From NCBI RefSeq assembly GCF_001579845.1, contig NZ_CP007440.1, forward strand, positions 7,028,029-7,092,028: 64,000 nucleotides of DNA, read 5' to 3'. Below the pieces are notes generated by a model that saw only the letters and a list, made by a program, of their open reading frames with translations, searched no databases and was not told where the DNA came from. A program made the translations under genes and the position numbers. This stretch comes from Rhodoplanes sp. Z2-YC6860. Its GTDB lineage: Bacteria > Pseudomonadota > Alphaproteobacteria > Rhizobiales > Xanthobacteraceae. Of this stretch, positions 45,595 through 52,819 are shown one piece after another (the stretch's first letter is position 1; each line of letters opens with the position of its first letter).

Positions 45595-46584
45595 TTACTT
45601 GGGCGCGGCGAGTTTCAGACCCGACAACTCCGCCAGTGCGCCTTGCCGTGCAACCTCTTCGCGCATGAACTTGTCGAATTTTTCCGGCGTGTTCTCGTCG
45701 GCCGCAGGCGGCGCCATGCCGAGCTCGGCCATCCGCTTCTTGAACACGTCGGTCTGCAGCACTTCGTTCAAATGCCTGCTGAGAAAGTCGACAATCGGCT
45801 TCGGCGTCTTGGCCGGGGCCGCGAGCCCCACAAAACCGCGCTGATCGATGGCGAAGCCGAGCTCCGCCATGGTCGGCACGTCAGGCCAGGCTTCCATGCG
45901 CTTGGGCGCCGCGATCGCCAGAGGCCGCACATTGCCGGAGTCGACGAGCGGCTTGCCCTGCGAGAAGAACGTGAATGCGCCCTGAATCGCGCCGGTCGCA
46001 ACTGCGGCCGCCGCATCGCCCGAGCCGCGATACGGCACCGCCGTGATCTGAGTCTTGGCCATGGAGTTCAACTGCGCCAGCGACAGCCCGGGCGATGAAG
46101 CCGGGCCGGAGGTGCCGAAGCTGAATTTGCCGGGATTGGCCGCAGCGTCGGCCAGAAATTCCTTGAACGTCTTGTATGGAAGCTTGGCATTGACGATCAC
46201 CACCAGCGGCGGACCGTCGACGATCCAGCCGATCTGCGCGAAATCGTCAGTCGGGCTGTAGTTCACCGGCAGGTAGTGCAGATTCTGCGTGTCGGCGAGC
46301 GAATTGGCGAACAGCGTATAACCATCAGGCGTGCCGCGCGCCGCGTAAGCCGCGCCGACCACACCCGAGCCGCCGGTGCGGTTCTCGATCACGAAACCCT
46401 GGCCAAGCTTTTCCTGCAGCATCGTCGCCGCGAGCCGTGCCGGCACGTCAGTCAGCCCGCCGGCCGGAAACGGCACCACCATAGTGACCGGTCGCGACGG
46501 ATAATTCTCGGGCTGCGCCTGCGCGGCGATGCCGGCCAACAGCAGCATGCCGATGGCGATCAGGCTTTGACGTCGAAAACTCAT
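45595..46584 (-). CDS. Solo Bug-family (TctC-like) substrate-binding protein
   Basis: A 329-residue periplasmic binding protein. The ATG at 46584 starts the signal peptide (MSFRRQSLIAIGMLLLAG, ending AQAQP); a more upstream in-frame start would add about 30 non-signal residues. The family block RPVTMVVPFPAGGLTDVPAR follows. There is no tctAB nearby. It converges with the aromatic hydroxylase gene and probably takes up a substrate for this region. Confidence 0.9.
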   Translation of the reverse strand: MSFRRQSLIAIGMLLLAGIAAQAQPENYPSRPVTMVVPFPAGGLTDVPARLAATMLQEKLGQGFVIENRTGGSGVVGAAYAARGTPDGYTLFANSLADTQNLHYLPVNYSPTDDFAQIGWIVDGPPLVVIVNAKLPYKTFKEFLADAAANPGKFSFGTSGPASSPGLSLAQLNSMAKTQITAVPYRGSGDAAAAVATGAIQGAFTFFSQGKPLVDSGNVRPLAIAAPKRMEAWPDVPTMAELGFAIDQRGFVGLAAPAKTPKPIVDFLSRHLNEVLQTDVFKKRMAELGMAPPAADENTPEKFDKFMREEVARQGALAELSGLKLAAPK

Positions 46585-46883
46585 GGCTTGCTCCCGCTCG
46601 CTTTCAAATCGCGCAACAGGCCTGCATGACGCATGCCAGCCATGCTCGCCGCAACGGGGTGGCTGTGCTGATGGCACAGTCCTGCCACCCAGTGCGGCAA
46701 TTCAAGACCAAAGGGGACGTCATGACCAGCGCCAAGCCTGGTCAGAAGCCTGCGGCCGAACCGCTCACTTCGGTCGAACTGGGCGCGGGCAGGATCTGGT
46801 TCGCGCAAAGCATGGTCGTGCATCGAGCGCGGCCTTGCCGCCATATGACGGCAAGATCGAGATTCAATATCGCCGTAGTTGCG
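46585..46883. other. Intergenic region with a possible gene remnant
   Basis: 299 bp between two minus-strand genes. On the plus strand, AAAGGGGACGTC stands directly before an ATG at 46722, a good ribosome binding site; the frame then reads MTSAKPGQKPAAEPLTSVEL and continues for 98 codons into the antisense of the transglycosylase gene. Its start looks gene-like while the rest is Arg-rich, so a 5' remnant of a decayed gene is possible. Confidence 0.3.
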
Positions 46884-47945
46884 TTATCCCCTCGCCGGCG
46901 GGTTTCGCATAATCACGCAAGCACCGTGGTTGCGGCGGATGCGATTGCAGATGTCGTAAGCCGCCGCTCGGTTCGGTGCGCCGATCCGAACCTGGTAGAA
47001 CGGCCGCGTGCCACGTGACAGCAATCGCTGCTCGACAATAATCGGGTCGACACCCGCCATCACGTCCAGATGCAATCGCTCCAATGACACGTAGTGGCCA
47101 AGGATCGCCTGCCGCGAAAAGCCTGCGGTCAGGATCACGCCCCAGGGCTGTCTGGTGCCTTGCACCACTCGCGTTTCAAGCGCCTCGACGAACGGATTGT
47201 TGGGTGCGCGCTTCAGTGTCGCGATCAGCACGCCGCAATCGGCGCCGCCCTGCTGCTTCTGGACGGTGGCATCGCCGCCCTTCGACCACTGCTCCACGGT
47301 GGAGCCCGTGATCGCATAGACATAATGCCGCGTCTGCGACGGCATCGGGCCACTCCCCGCCAGCCATTCGCGCACCCGGCGTGGGCCGGCGTTGTAGGCT
47401 GCGGCCGCGAGCCCGAGGTTGCCGAACTGGCGGCGCAGATCGCGCAGAAATTCTGCCGATTTCGGCAGCGCCTGGATCGGATCAAATGGATTGAGCAATT
47501 GCCGCTCTGCCGCGGTGCCAGGCATGAACTGGGCGATGCCCTGGGCGCGCTTGCCGTTGCGTGTCACCGGCCCGACCGCGTCGGCACGGAACCGGCTCTC
47601 CTGCCAGATCACACGGGCGAAGAACTCGACCGGCAGACCGTTGGCGCGCGCCGAAGACTCGACGAGGAGGCAGACCGATCTTTGGGCATCGGTCACCGAC
47701 ACCGGTTTGATCGGCCCAACCGGCGGTTCCAAGTCTGCAGATGTCTTGTCGGCCGATGTATTTTTGTCAGGCTCCGCGGGGGCGTCGGCGGGCTTCGCGG
47801 CTTCGGCAGGCTTTGCGGAATCCACCGGTTCGGCGGGCTTGGCCGCCTCGGCGGGTGTCTTTGGCTGTTCCTGCCCGACTGCAGGAAGCATCAGCAAAGC
47901 CAGAATGGCGAGCCCCAGCGCGTGCCGCATCAAATCGCATCTCAA
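46884..47945 (-). CDS. Lytic transglycosylase (SLT domain) with SPOR-like C-terminus
   Basis: A 353-residue exported peptidoglycan-cleaving enzyme. It has a signal peptide (ending AVGQE), a linker with repeated AKPAE units (about residues 30-70), and a soluble lytic transglycosylase domain at about 95-200 with the catalytic Glu in FFARVIWQESRF, QGIAQFMPGT and LAAAAYNAGPRRV. The C-terminal 80 residues (YQVRIGAPNRAAAYDICNRI) resemble a SPOR-type septal-peptidoglycan-binding domain. ATG 47945 was taken as start; ATG at 47930 also works. Confidence 0.88.
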   Translation of the reverse strand: MRCDLMRHALGLAILALLMLPAVGQEQPKTPAEAAKPAEPVDSAKPAEAAKPADAPAEPDKNTSADKTSADLEPPVGPIKPVSVTDAQRSVCLLVESSARANGLPVEFFARVIWQESRFRADAVGPVTRNGKRAQGIAQFMPGTAAERQLLNPFDPIQALPKSAEFLRDLRRQFGNLGLAAAAYNAGPRRVREWLAGSGPMPSQTRHYVYAITGSTVEQWSKGGDATVQKQQGGADCGVLIATLKRAPNNPFVEALETRVVQGTRQPWGVILTAGFSRQAILGHYVSLERLHLDVMAGVDPIIVEQRLLSRGTRPFYQVRIGAPNRAAAYDICNRIRRNHGACVIMRNPPARG

Positions 47946-47961
47946 TCCGTTCGGGAGGAAC

Positions 47962-48924
47962 CTAGTGCGCGCTGCCCGCCTCGCGCAGGAAACCGAGCTT
48001 GCGCATCACCGGCTCGTCGGTGACACGGAACAGCACCGCGCCGCTGTCGCTCGCGTGGGTGTGCTCGCGCCATGACGGAACCACAATCACATCGCCGCGG
48101 TTCCAGGCGAGCTTTGCGCCCTCGACCTCGGTCGTGCCCGACCCTTGCACCACGCCGAACACGCTGTTGGCCATCACCTTGCGTGTCCTAGTGCTTTGAC
48201 CGGCGGCGAGACCGATCATCGACAGCGCCATGGTGTCGAGCGCCGCATCGAGCGCGACCTCCGCGGCGTGGCCGTCGCTGCGTGATGCAGCATCGGCGAG
48301 CCGCGCTCTGGTCTCATGCCACGGAAAGTGCATGGGCGACGCATTCGGCACCACGCTTTCCTTCTCGAAGTCGTCGGGATGCGGCTCGAAAAACATCGGC
48401 TCGAGCAGATGCACCAGCGGCACGTCGAGCACGTCAAGCCAGTAGGCGCAGGCGCGGCTGTCATTGCCATGACCGTGCCAGCACCAGTTCGGCGTCAGCA
48501 CCACGTCACCCGGCATCATCGACAGCCGCTCGCCGTTGACGATGGTGTAGGCGCCGGGCTCGGCATCGACGATGAGACGGAGCGCATTCGGCGTGTGGCG
48601 GTGCGAGCGTGCCTTCTCGCCCGGCATGATCATCTGATAGGCGCAAACGATGGTTCGCGAGGTGGCGTAACCTTCGGCGGGATTCTGCAGGATGAGATTT
48701 CTCCGCTCGGCCAGCTCGGTGTTGATCAGCCGGCCTGCGGCATCAAGCGCGCCCTTGGCCTGCGCATAGCTCCACACGAAGGGCTGAAAGTTCTTCCTGG
48801 GCTCGGCCCACAGCGACGGCGTCGGCTTCGCCCAGCCCGCGCCCATGCGGATCGGAGAGAGCTGCGAATAAAGCTCCTCAAGCGTGCCGGATTGTGCGAG
48901 CTGCTGCGGCGTCGGATTGCTCAT
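47962..48924 (-). CDS. Gentisate 1,2-dioxygenase-like cupin dioxygenase
   Basis: A 320-residue bicupin Fe(II) dioxygenase. Gentisate 1,2-dioxygenases open 2,5-dihydroxybenzoate to maleylpyruvate, and the sequence matches the family: SHRHTPNALRLIVD in cupin 1 (Fe ligands at the His pair), the cupin 2 block GDVIVVPSWREHTH, and EPMFFEPHPDD in between. Related family members act on salicylate or 1-hydroxy-2-naphthoate, so exact specificity is uncertain. The ATG at 48924 gives the shorter form; upstream in-frame starts at 48945 and 48960 exist. It is divergent from a Bug receptor gene. There is no maleylpyruvate hydrolase or isomerase in the window. Confidence 0.82.
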   Translation of the reverse strand: MSNPTPQQLAQSGTLEELYSQLSPIRMGAGWAKPTPSLWAEPRKNFQPFVWSYAQAKGALDAAGRLINTELAERRNLILQNPAEGYATSRTIVCAYQMIMPGEKARSHRHTPNALRLIVDAEPGAYTIVNGERLSMMPGDVVLTPNWCWHGHGNDSRACAYWLDVLDVPLVHLLEPMFFEPHPDDFEKESVVPNASPMHFPWHETRARLADAASRSDGHAAEVALDAALDTMALSMIGLAAGQSTRTRKVMANSVFGVVQGSGTTEVEGAKLAWNRGDVIVVPSWREHTHASDSGAVLFRVTDEPVMRKLGFLREAGSAH

Positions 48925-49055
48925 GCGGGCACCTATGTCAGCCATCAAGGCGGCAAACATTACATTGGAATGACGCCGCTGCCGAGAGCGTGCACTTGGT
49001 TTTGCGCGCGGTTTCGATCATAGAAAGCACAACAACAATTCGGGAGGGCGCAACC

Positions 49056-50027
49056 ATGGGCAAGCGGCACGGTTTTGCTTCGGCATTGATCGCGGGTCTG
49101 CTGTCGTTCAGCACGCCGGCATTCGCCGGCTATCCCGACCGGCCGATCACGATGATCGTGCCGTTCGCGCCCGGCGGACCGGTGGACATCATCGCGCGGA
49201 TTCTCTCGACCTTCATGCCGCAAACGCTCGGGCAAAGCCTTGTCGTCGACAATCGCGGCGGTGCTGCCGGCAACATCGGTATGGGTCAGGCCGCGCACGC
49301 CAAGCCCGATGGCTACACCGTCCTGATGACGTCGACGGCGATCTCGGTGAACCCCGCGCTGTTCAAGAACCTGCCCTACGATCCGATCAAGGACTTCATC
49401 CCGATTTCCGAGCTCGTCAACGCGCCGAACGTGCTGGTGGTGCGTCCGGATTCCGGCATGAACACCGTGGCCGATCTTGTCGCCCGCGTGAAAGCTGCGC
49501 CCGGCACCTTCAGCTATGGCAGCCCCGGTGCTGGCACCAAGTCGCATCTCACGGGCGAACAACTGAAGCTGCGTGCCGGCATCGACATGGTGCACGTGCC
49601 ATTTCGCGGCGCGGGTCCGGCCGCGCAAGCCGTGCTCGCCAACCAGCTCCAGGTCGCCTCTGTTGCACTCGCCGCGGCGGAGCCGCTGATCAAGTCCGGA
49701 GATCTCAAGGCGCTGGCGGTCACCGGCGAGAAGCGCTGGTTCTCGCTGCCCAACGTGCCGACCATGATCGAGTCCGGCTATCCGAATTTCGTCTCTGATA
49801 CCTTCAACGCGCTGTTCGTTCCGGCGGGCACGCCGCAGGACGTGGTCGATGTGCTCGTAAAATCGAGCCAGGCCGCGATGCGCCGTCCGGAGGCGTTGGA
49901 TGCCGCGCGCAAAGCGGGCTTCGAAGTCGTGGCCGGCACCCCCGATCAACTGGCGCGGCGCGTTGCCACGGAGATCGACAGCGTGCGTGATCTGGTCGCC
50001 AAGGCCGGTATCAAGACGGAAAACTGA
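49056..50027 (+). CDS. Solo Bug-family (TctC-like) substrate-binding protein
   Basis: A 323-residue periplasmic binding protein. The ATG at 49056 has a strong GGGAGGG 7 nt upstream and begins the signal peptide (MGKRHGFASALIAGLL, ending PAFAG). The mature protein opens with RPITMIVPFAPGGPVDIIAR and VVDNRGGAAGNIG, the ligand loops. It is the fourth Bug gene in this window and is divergent from the gentisate dioxygenase gene, so both may be controlled together. Confidence 0.92.
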   Translation: MGKRHGFASALIAGLLSFSTPAFAGYPDRPITMIVPFAPGGPVDIIARILSTFMPQTLGQSLVVDNRGGAAGNIGMGQAAHAKPDGYTVLMTSTAISVNPALFKNLPYDPIKDFIPISELVNAPNVLVVRPDSGMNTVADLVARVKAAPGTFSYGSPGAGTKSHLTGEQLKLRAGIDMVHVPFRGAGPAAQAVLANQLQVASVALAAAEPLIKSGDLKALAVTGEKRWFSLPNVPTMIESGYPNFVSDTFNALFVPAGTPQDVVDVLVKSSQAAMRRPEALDAARKAGFEVVAGTPDQLARRVATEIDSVRDLVAKAGIKTEN

Positions 50028-50369
50028 ACGCCCACCGACGGACATTTCCACAGCGGCAACAATCCTGACGGCGGCTGATGCGAGCCGCCAGCGATCCTGC
50101 ATTTCTCCTGGATTCGCGGGCTGTTCGACGCTCGCGCGAGGCTCGGGCAGGCTGTGGAAAACGCGTGGAAAACCCACCCTGATCCGACACCTTGCTGTCC
50201 CAAAATAGATCAACAAACAAAATGACTTAGCCACAAAATTTGCGATTAACAAACCGTAAAGATGCCGCTAGGTTGACCGCACTGTGAGGAGGCCATGGGG
50301 GGCTCAGCCCAGGTTCTGAGCCGTGTCACTTGCGCGGGATGAGCCGCGTTTTTTGTTAGGGAGCGTTGG
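50028..50369. other. Long leader region upstream of the secreted protein gene
   Basis: 342 bp with no gene. AT-rich sequence at 50200-50270 looks promoter-like. Downstream it contains a GGCTCAG/CTGAGCC stem (about 50301-50322) and an intrinsic-terminator-like hairpin at 50333-50354, so a leader RNA or small RNA may end just before the next gene. Confidence 0.45.
50333..50354 (+). terminator. Terminator-like hairpin in the leader of the secreted protein gene
   Basis: CGCGG, a 6-nt loop, CCGCG, then six T residues (50349-50354). It lies 15 bp before the ATG of the gene at 50370 and reads in the same direction, so it could attenuate the gene or end a small RNA. Confidence 0.55.
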
Positions 50370-50915
50370 ATGAAGTACCTCACAGTGTGCAAGGGGGCTC
50401 TGCTGGCTGTTGTGCTCGCAGTCGCCGCCACCCCGGCCATGGCCGGCGACCGCGGCGGTGGTTACCGCAACGATTGCTACAAGTGCCCGCAGCCTCGGCC
50501 GAACTACGACTCGACCGAAGTGTTGAAGCAAACGCGTGACGTCGATCACTCACGGGTCATCGAGACCCAGAGCGTGGTCCCGACGAAGCGCCTGATCGAG
50601 ACCAATCACCTGATCATCCGCGAGAACGAGACTCGCAATATTGGTACGATTCAGCACAACCACACGATTATCGAGAAAGAACTGGTCCTGACGAAGCACA
50701 ACGTTGACACCAAGAACGTCAACACCTTCGTCAATCTCGTCGAGCACAAGTACCACACTGAGCGAAAGCACATCGTCGAGGAGCGCGAGCTGCCCGGCGA
50801 GAGGCGCGACATCACGTGTAACTGTGATCGCGGTGGCCCGCTCCAGGTGTACGGCCAGGCTGAACCTGCCGACGCCTATGCCCGGGCGCCGAAATACGTG
50901 AAGGGCCGGTACTGA
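50370..50915 (+). CDS. Secreted protein of unknown function with a charged central region
   Basis: A 181-residue protein with a Sec signal (MKYLTVCKGALLAVVLAVAA, cleaved after PAMAG). The mature part is highly polar, rich in His, Asn, Lys and Glu (e.g. NHTIIEKELVLTKHNVDTKN), and has four Cys residues (two in CYKCP, two in CNC). The His/Asn/Glu density could indicate metal binding, but no motif is definite. It has a good GGGAG ribosome site and sits after a terminator-like leader. No family recognised. Confidence 0.7.
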   Translation: MKYLTVCKGALLAVVLAVAATPAMAGDRGGGYRNDCYKCPQPRPNYDSTEVLKQTRDVDHSRVIETQSVVPTKRLIETNHLIIRENETRNIGTIQHNHTIIEKELVLTKHNVDTKNVNTFVNLVEHKYHTERKHIVEERELPGERRDITCNCDRGGPLQVYGQAEPADAYARAPKYVKGRY

Positions 50916-50928
50916 TCTGCGCGACCTA

Positions 50929-51027
50929 GGGCATGATCCCGAAAAGTGCGAAGCGGTTTTCGGAACAGATCATACCTGACCAAGCAAAGGAGCGACGGAT
51001 CCGATTCGACGAAGTTGGATCGGATCC
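50929..51027. repeat. Two-hairpin dispersed repeat, copy 1 (99 bp)
   Basis: The first module is a CATGATC/GATCAT outer stem with an inner CCGAAAA/TTTTCGG stem around GTGCGAAGCGG. The second is a 14-position GGATCCGATTCGAC / GTTGGATCGGATCC stem around GAA. Copy 2 is at 61720-61818 with the same length and plan. It belongs to a class of intergenic palindromes common in Hyphomicrobiales. Confidence 0.85.
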
Positions 51028-51151
51028 GGGCGCGGCTCATAACACCGCCGCAGCCTGACAGGCTCGGTGACAGCCGCCCCGCGGGGAAACCTGCGGGGCG
51101 GTTTTGCTTTTTCAGCGAACGATAATTGTGGAAGGCGTCGCGGCGGCGATT

Positions 51152-51228
51152 TGGTACAGGAGGGTGGATTTGAACCACCGACCTCTGGTTCCACAGACCA
51201 GCGCTCTAACCAACTGAGCTACTCCTGC
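51152..51228 (-). tRNA. tRNA-His (anticodon GTG), CCA encoded
   Basis: A complete cloverleaf on the minus strand: acceptor GCAGGAG/CTCCTGT, D arm GCTC...GAGC, anticodon stem CTGGT/ACCAG with loop CTGTGGA (anticodon GTG), T arm GGTGG/CCACC, discriminator A73 and encoded CCA. The base before position 1 is C and the discriminator is A, so the usual tRNA-His identity pair G-1:C73 is missing, a feature described for a large alphaproteobacterial clade. Confidence 0.97.
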
Positions 51229-51431
51229 GCCTGCCGTGAGCGGGGCGGAAACTAGGAGCAAAGGCCGGGCTTGGCAAGCCAACGGGCGGATTTGCCGGTT
51301 AAATGTAGCTCATGCCGGGCGGTCAGGCAGCCCAGGTTCGCGCCAGCGACCGGCACGCCCCGCCCCGTGGCGCTACATTGGCGGCTAGTCCTCCTGGCTG
51401 AGCAGAGGATGTCAGGGCCTAAGCGCGAAAA

Positions 51432-51454
51432 AGCCCGAGCCGTGAGCTCGGGCT
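51432..51454 (-). terminator. Intrinsic terminator of the phasin gene
   Basis: A perfect 9-bp stem AGCCCGAGC/GCTCGGGCT with a 5-nt loop. Read on the minus strand it is followed by TTTTTCGCGC. It lies 42 bp past the stop of the phasin gene at 51496. Confidence 0.85.
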
Positions 51455-51495
51455 TGCTCGCCATGCGGCGCCCGCAGGCGCCGATGTGACCTCTA

Positions 51496-51978
51496 TCAGG
51501 CCGCCTTCTTGAAGGCGCTGCTCATGGTCGCTTTCAGCGGCTCGGTGGTCTCGGTTGCGACCTTCTGGGCCAACGCCGAAAGCTCCTTGGTCTGGGCACT
51601 GAACGCCTCGTACTGGCCGCGCAGATGCGCGGTCGACAGTTCGATCGCCTCGGACACCGACTTCACCGTGAGAAGCTTGCCGGCATAGTCGAAGCTCGAA
51701 TTGGTGTTGGCGCGCGCGGCCTCGATGATCTTGAGGCCGTAGTCGGTGAAACCCCGGCTCGCGGTGGCGTAGCTATCCTCGATGACGCCGGTCGCCTCCT
51801 CGGTGGCGGCCTTCATCTTCTCCCAGTTGTCCTTGCACTGGGTGACGCTTTTCTCCGCGAACTCGCGGAATGCGGACGGGACTTCGAACTTCGGCATTTC
51901 GAAACGCGGAATCTCAAACTTCGGGAATTCGACGTCGGACGACTTCGATTTCGATTTGCTGGTGCTGATATCGGACAT
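51496..51978 (-). CDS. Phasin-family protein (polyhydroxyalkanoate granule-associated)
   Basis: A 160-residue phasin, an amphipathic helical protein that coats PHA granules. The N-terminus is a repeated FPKFEIPRFEMPKFEVP segment, followed by the helical phasin_2 domain (FREFAEKSVTQCKDNWEKMKAA, about residues 37-130) with FDYAGKLL and the AHLRGQYEAF block. The ATG at 51978 has AGGAAGGTG upstream; a longer in-frame start at 52143 reads as non-coding. A second phasin gene lies 240 bp upstream. A TTGC/GCAA palindrome cluster in its promoter is a candidate PhaR site. Confidence 0.9.
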   Translation of the reverse strand: MSDISTSKSKSKSSDVEFPKFEIPRFEMPKFEVPSAFREFAEKSVTQCKDNWEKMKAATEEATGVIEDSYATASRGFTDYGLKIIEAARANTNSSFDYAGKLLTVKSVSEAIELSTAHLRGQYEAFSAQTKELSALAQKVATETTEPLKATMSSAFKKAA

Positions 51979-52123
51979 GGCGTTCACCTTCCTGTCGTGT
52001 TGATCAGGCGGCCGCATCGATCTCAATAGGCTTCCGGACCGCCGCCTTGTCCCTGTCCGGAGCGCCAGTGCCGCCCGGTCGTTGACCCGTGCGGCTAATT
52101 TCAAGCGGAATATAGGCGGGGTA

Positions 52124-52156
52124 TTGCTGCAATGCAACATCAATATTGCAGTGCAA
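52124..52156. promoter_or_regulatory. TTGC/GCAA palindromes, candidate PhaR sites
   Basis: TTGCTGCAA (52124-52132) and TTGCAGTGCAA (52146-52156) are two adjacent dyads with TGC/GCA half-sites in AT-rich DNA upstream of the phasin gene. PhaR, the PHA-responsive repressor of phasin genes, recognises TGC-rich dyads of this kind, so autoregulation by PHA level is plausible. Confidence 0.5.
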
Positions 52157-52219
52157 TATAAATTTTAATCTGCGGCCGATTCTATAAGTAAAGACAGCTA
52201 TTTATCGGTATCTCGGTAG

Positions 52220-52609
52220 TCAACCGGTGCCTTTCCCGTTGCCGGCCGGGGGCGCCGCAGCAGCGCCAGCGCTTTGAGCAAGTTCCCGGGCCTGCTCGGT
52301 CAGCGCCTGAATCTGCGCTTTGACGAAATCGGCATGCAGGCGCATGACCTCCTCGCCATCCTTGGCGTGCAGGAGCCGTTGCGCGAAGTCAAAAGACGCC
52401 GCGATATTACGCTCCGAGAACGTCACCACCTTCTGTTGAAGCCCACGGAAGCCCCACGGCGCCGTGCCGGTCTGACCCTCGAAGGTCGAGATGGTGCGCT
52501 GGGTTGCGGCCATTAGTTCATCAAAGGCTTTTCTGGCCTGGGCCACGCTTTGCTCCGCGAAGGCGCGCATCTCAGGCGGAAACATGGTGTTGAATGGATT
52601 GTCGGTCAT
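52220..52609 (-). CDS. Phasin-family protein
   Basis: A 129-residue phasin-like protein, shorter than its neighbour and without the Phe/Pro repeats. The helical core runs from MRAFAEQSVAQARKAFDELM to FDFAQRLLHAKDGEEVMRLHADFVKAQ (about residues 14-105), and the tail is Ala/Pro/Gly-rich. It lies directly upstream of the first phasin on the same strand, separated by a regulatory-looking AT-rich gap, so each probably has its own promoter. Both would bind PHA granules. Confidence 0.88.
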   Translation of the reverse strand: MTDNPFNTMFPPEMRAFAEQSVAQARKAFDELMAATQRTISTFEGQTGTAPWGFRGLQQKVVTFSERNIAASFDFAQRLLHAKDGEEVMRLHADFVKAQIQALTEQARELAQSAGAAAAPPAGNGKGTG

Positions 52610-52819
52610 GGTGCTTCCTCCCCATGAGACGGGCTGTTGTTCAGCGCGTTAACTACAGAACGCATGGTGGCCCAAAAAGATCATCGGTCACCCTAATTAA
52701 GGTTAGGCTCAATCACCCGGCCCGGAAACCCCACACTGCGTGGACCTCGAGACCCCCTGAGACTATGACGATTTCCCTAAAATCGGTCAGAACCGTTATT
52801 GGACTTGCGGGGCACGTGC

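Noticed and set aside
50293-50354. A known riboswitch class in the leader of the secreted protein gene
   Set aside because: No conserved aptamer core could be recognised; only the terminator-like hairpin is clear.
51232-51431. A gene or attachment site between tRNA-His and the phasin terminator
   Set aside because: The interval has no protein-like frame and no partial tRNA repeat.
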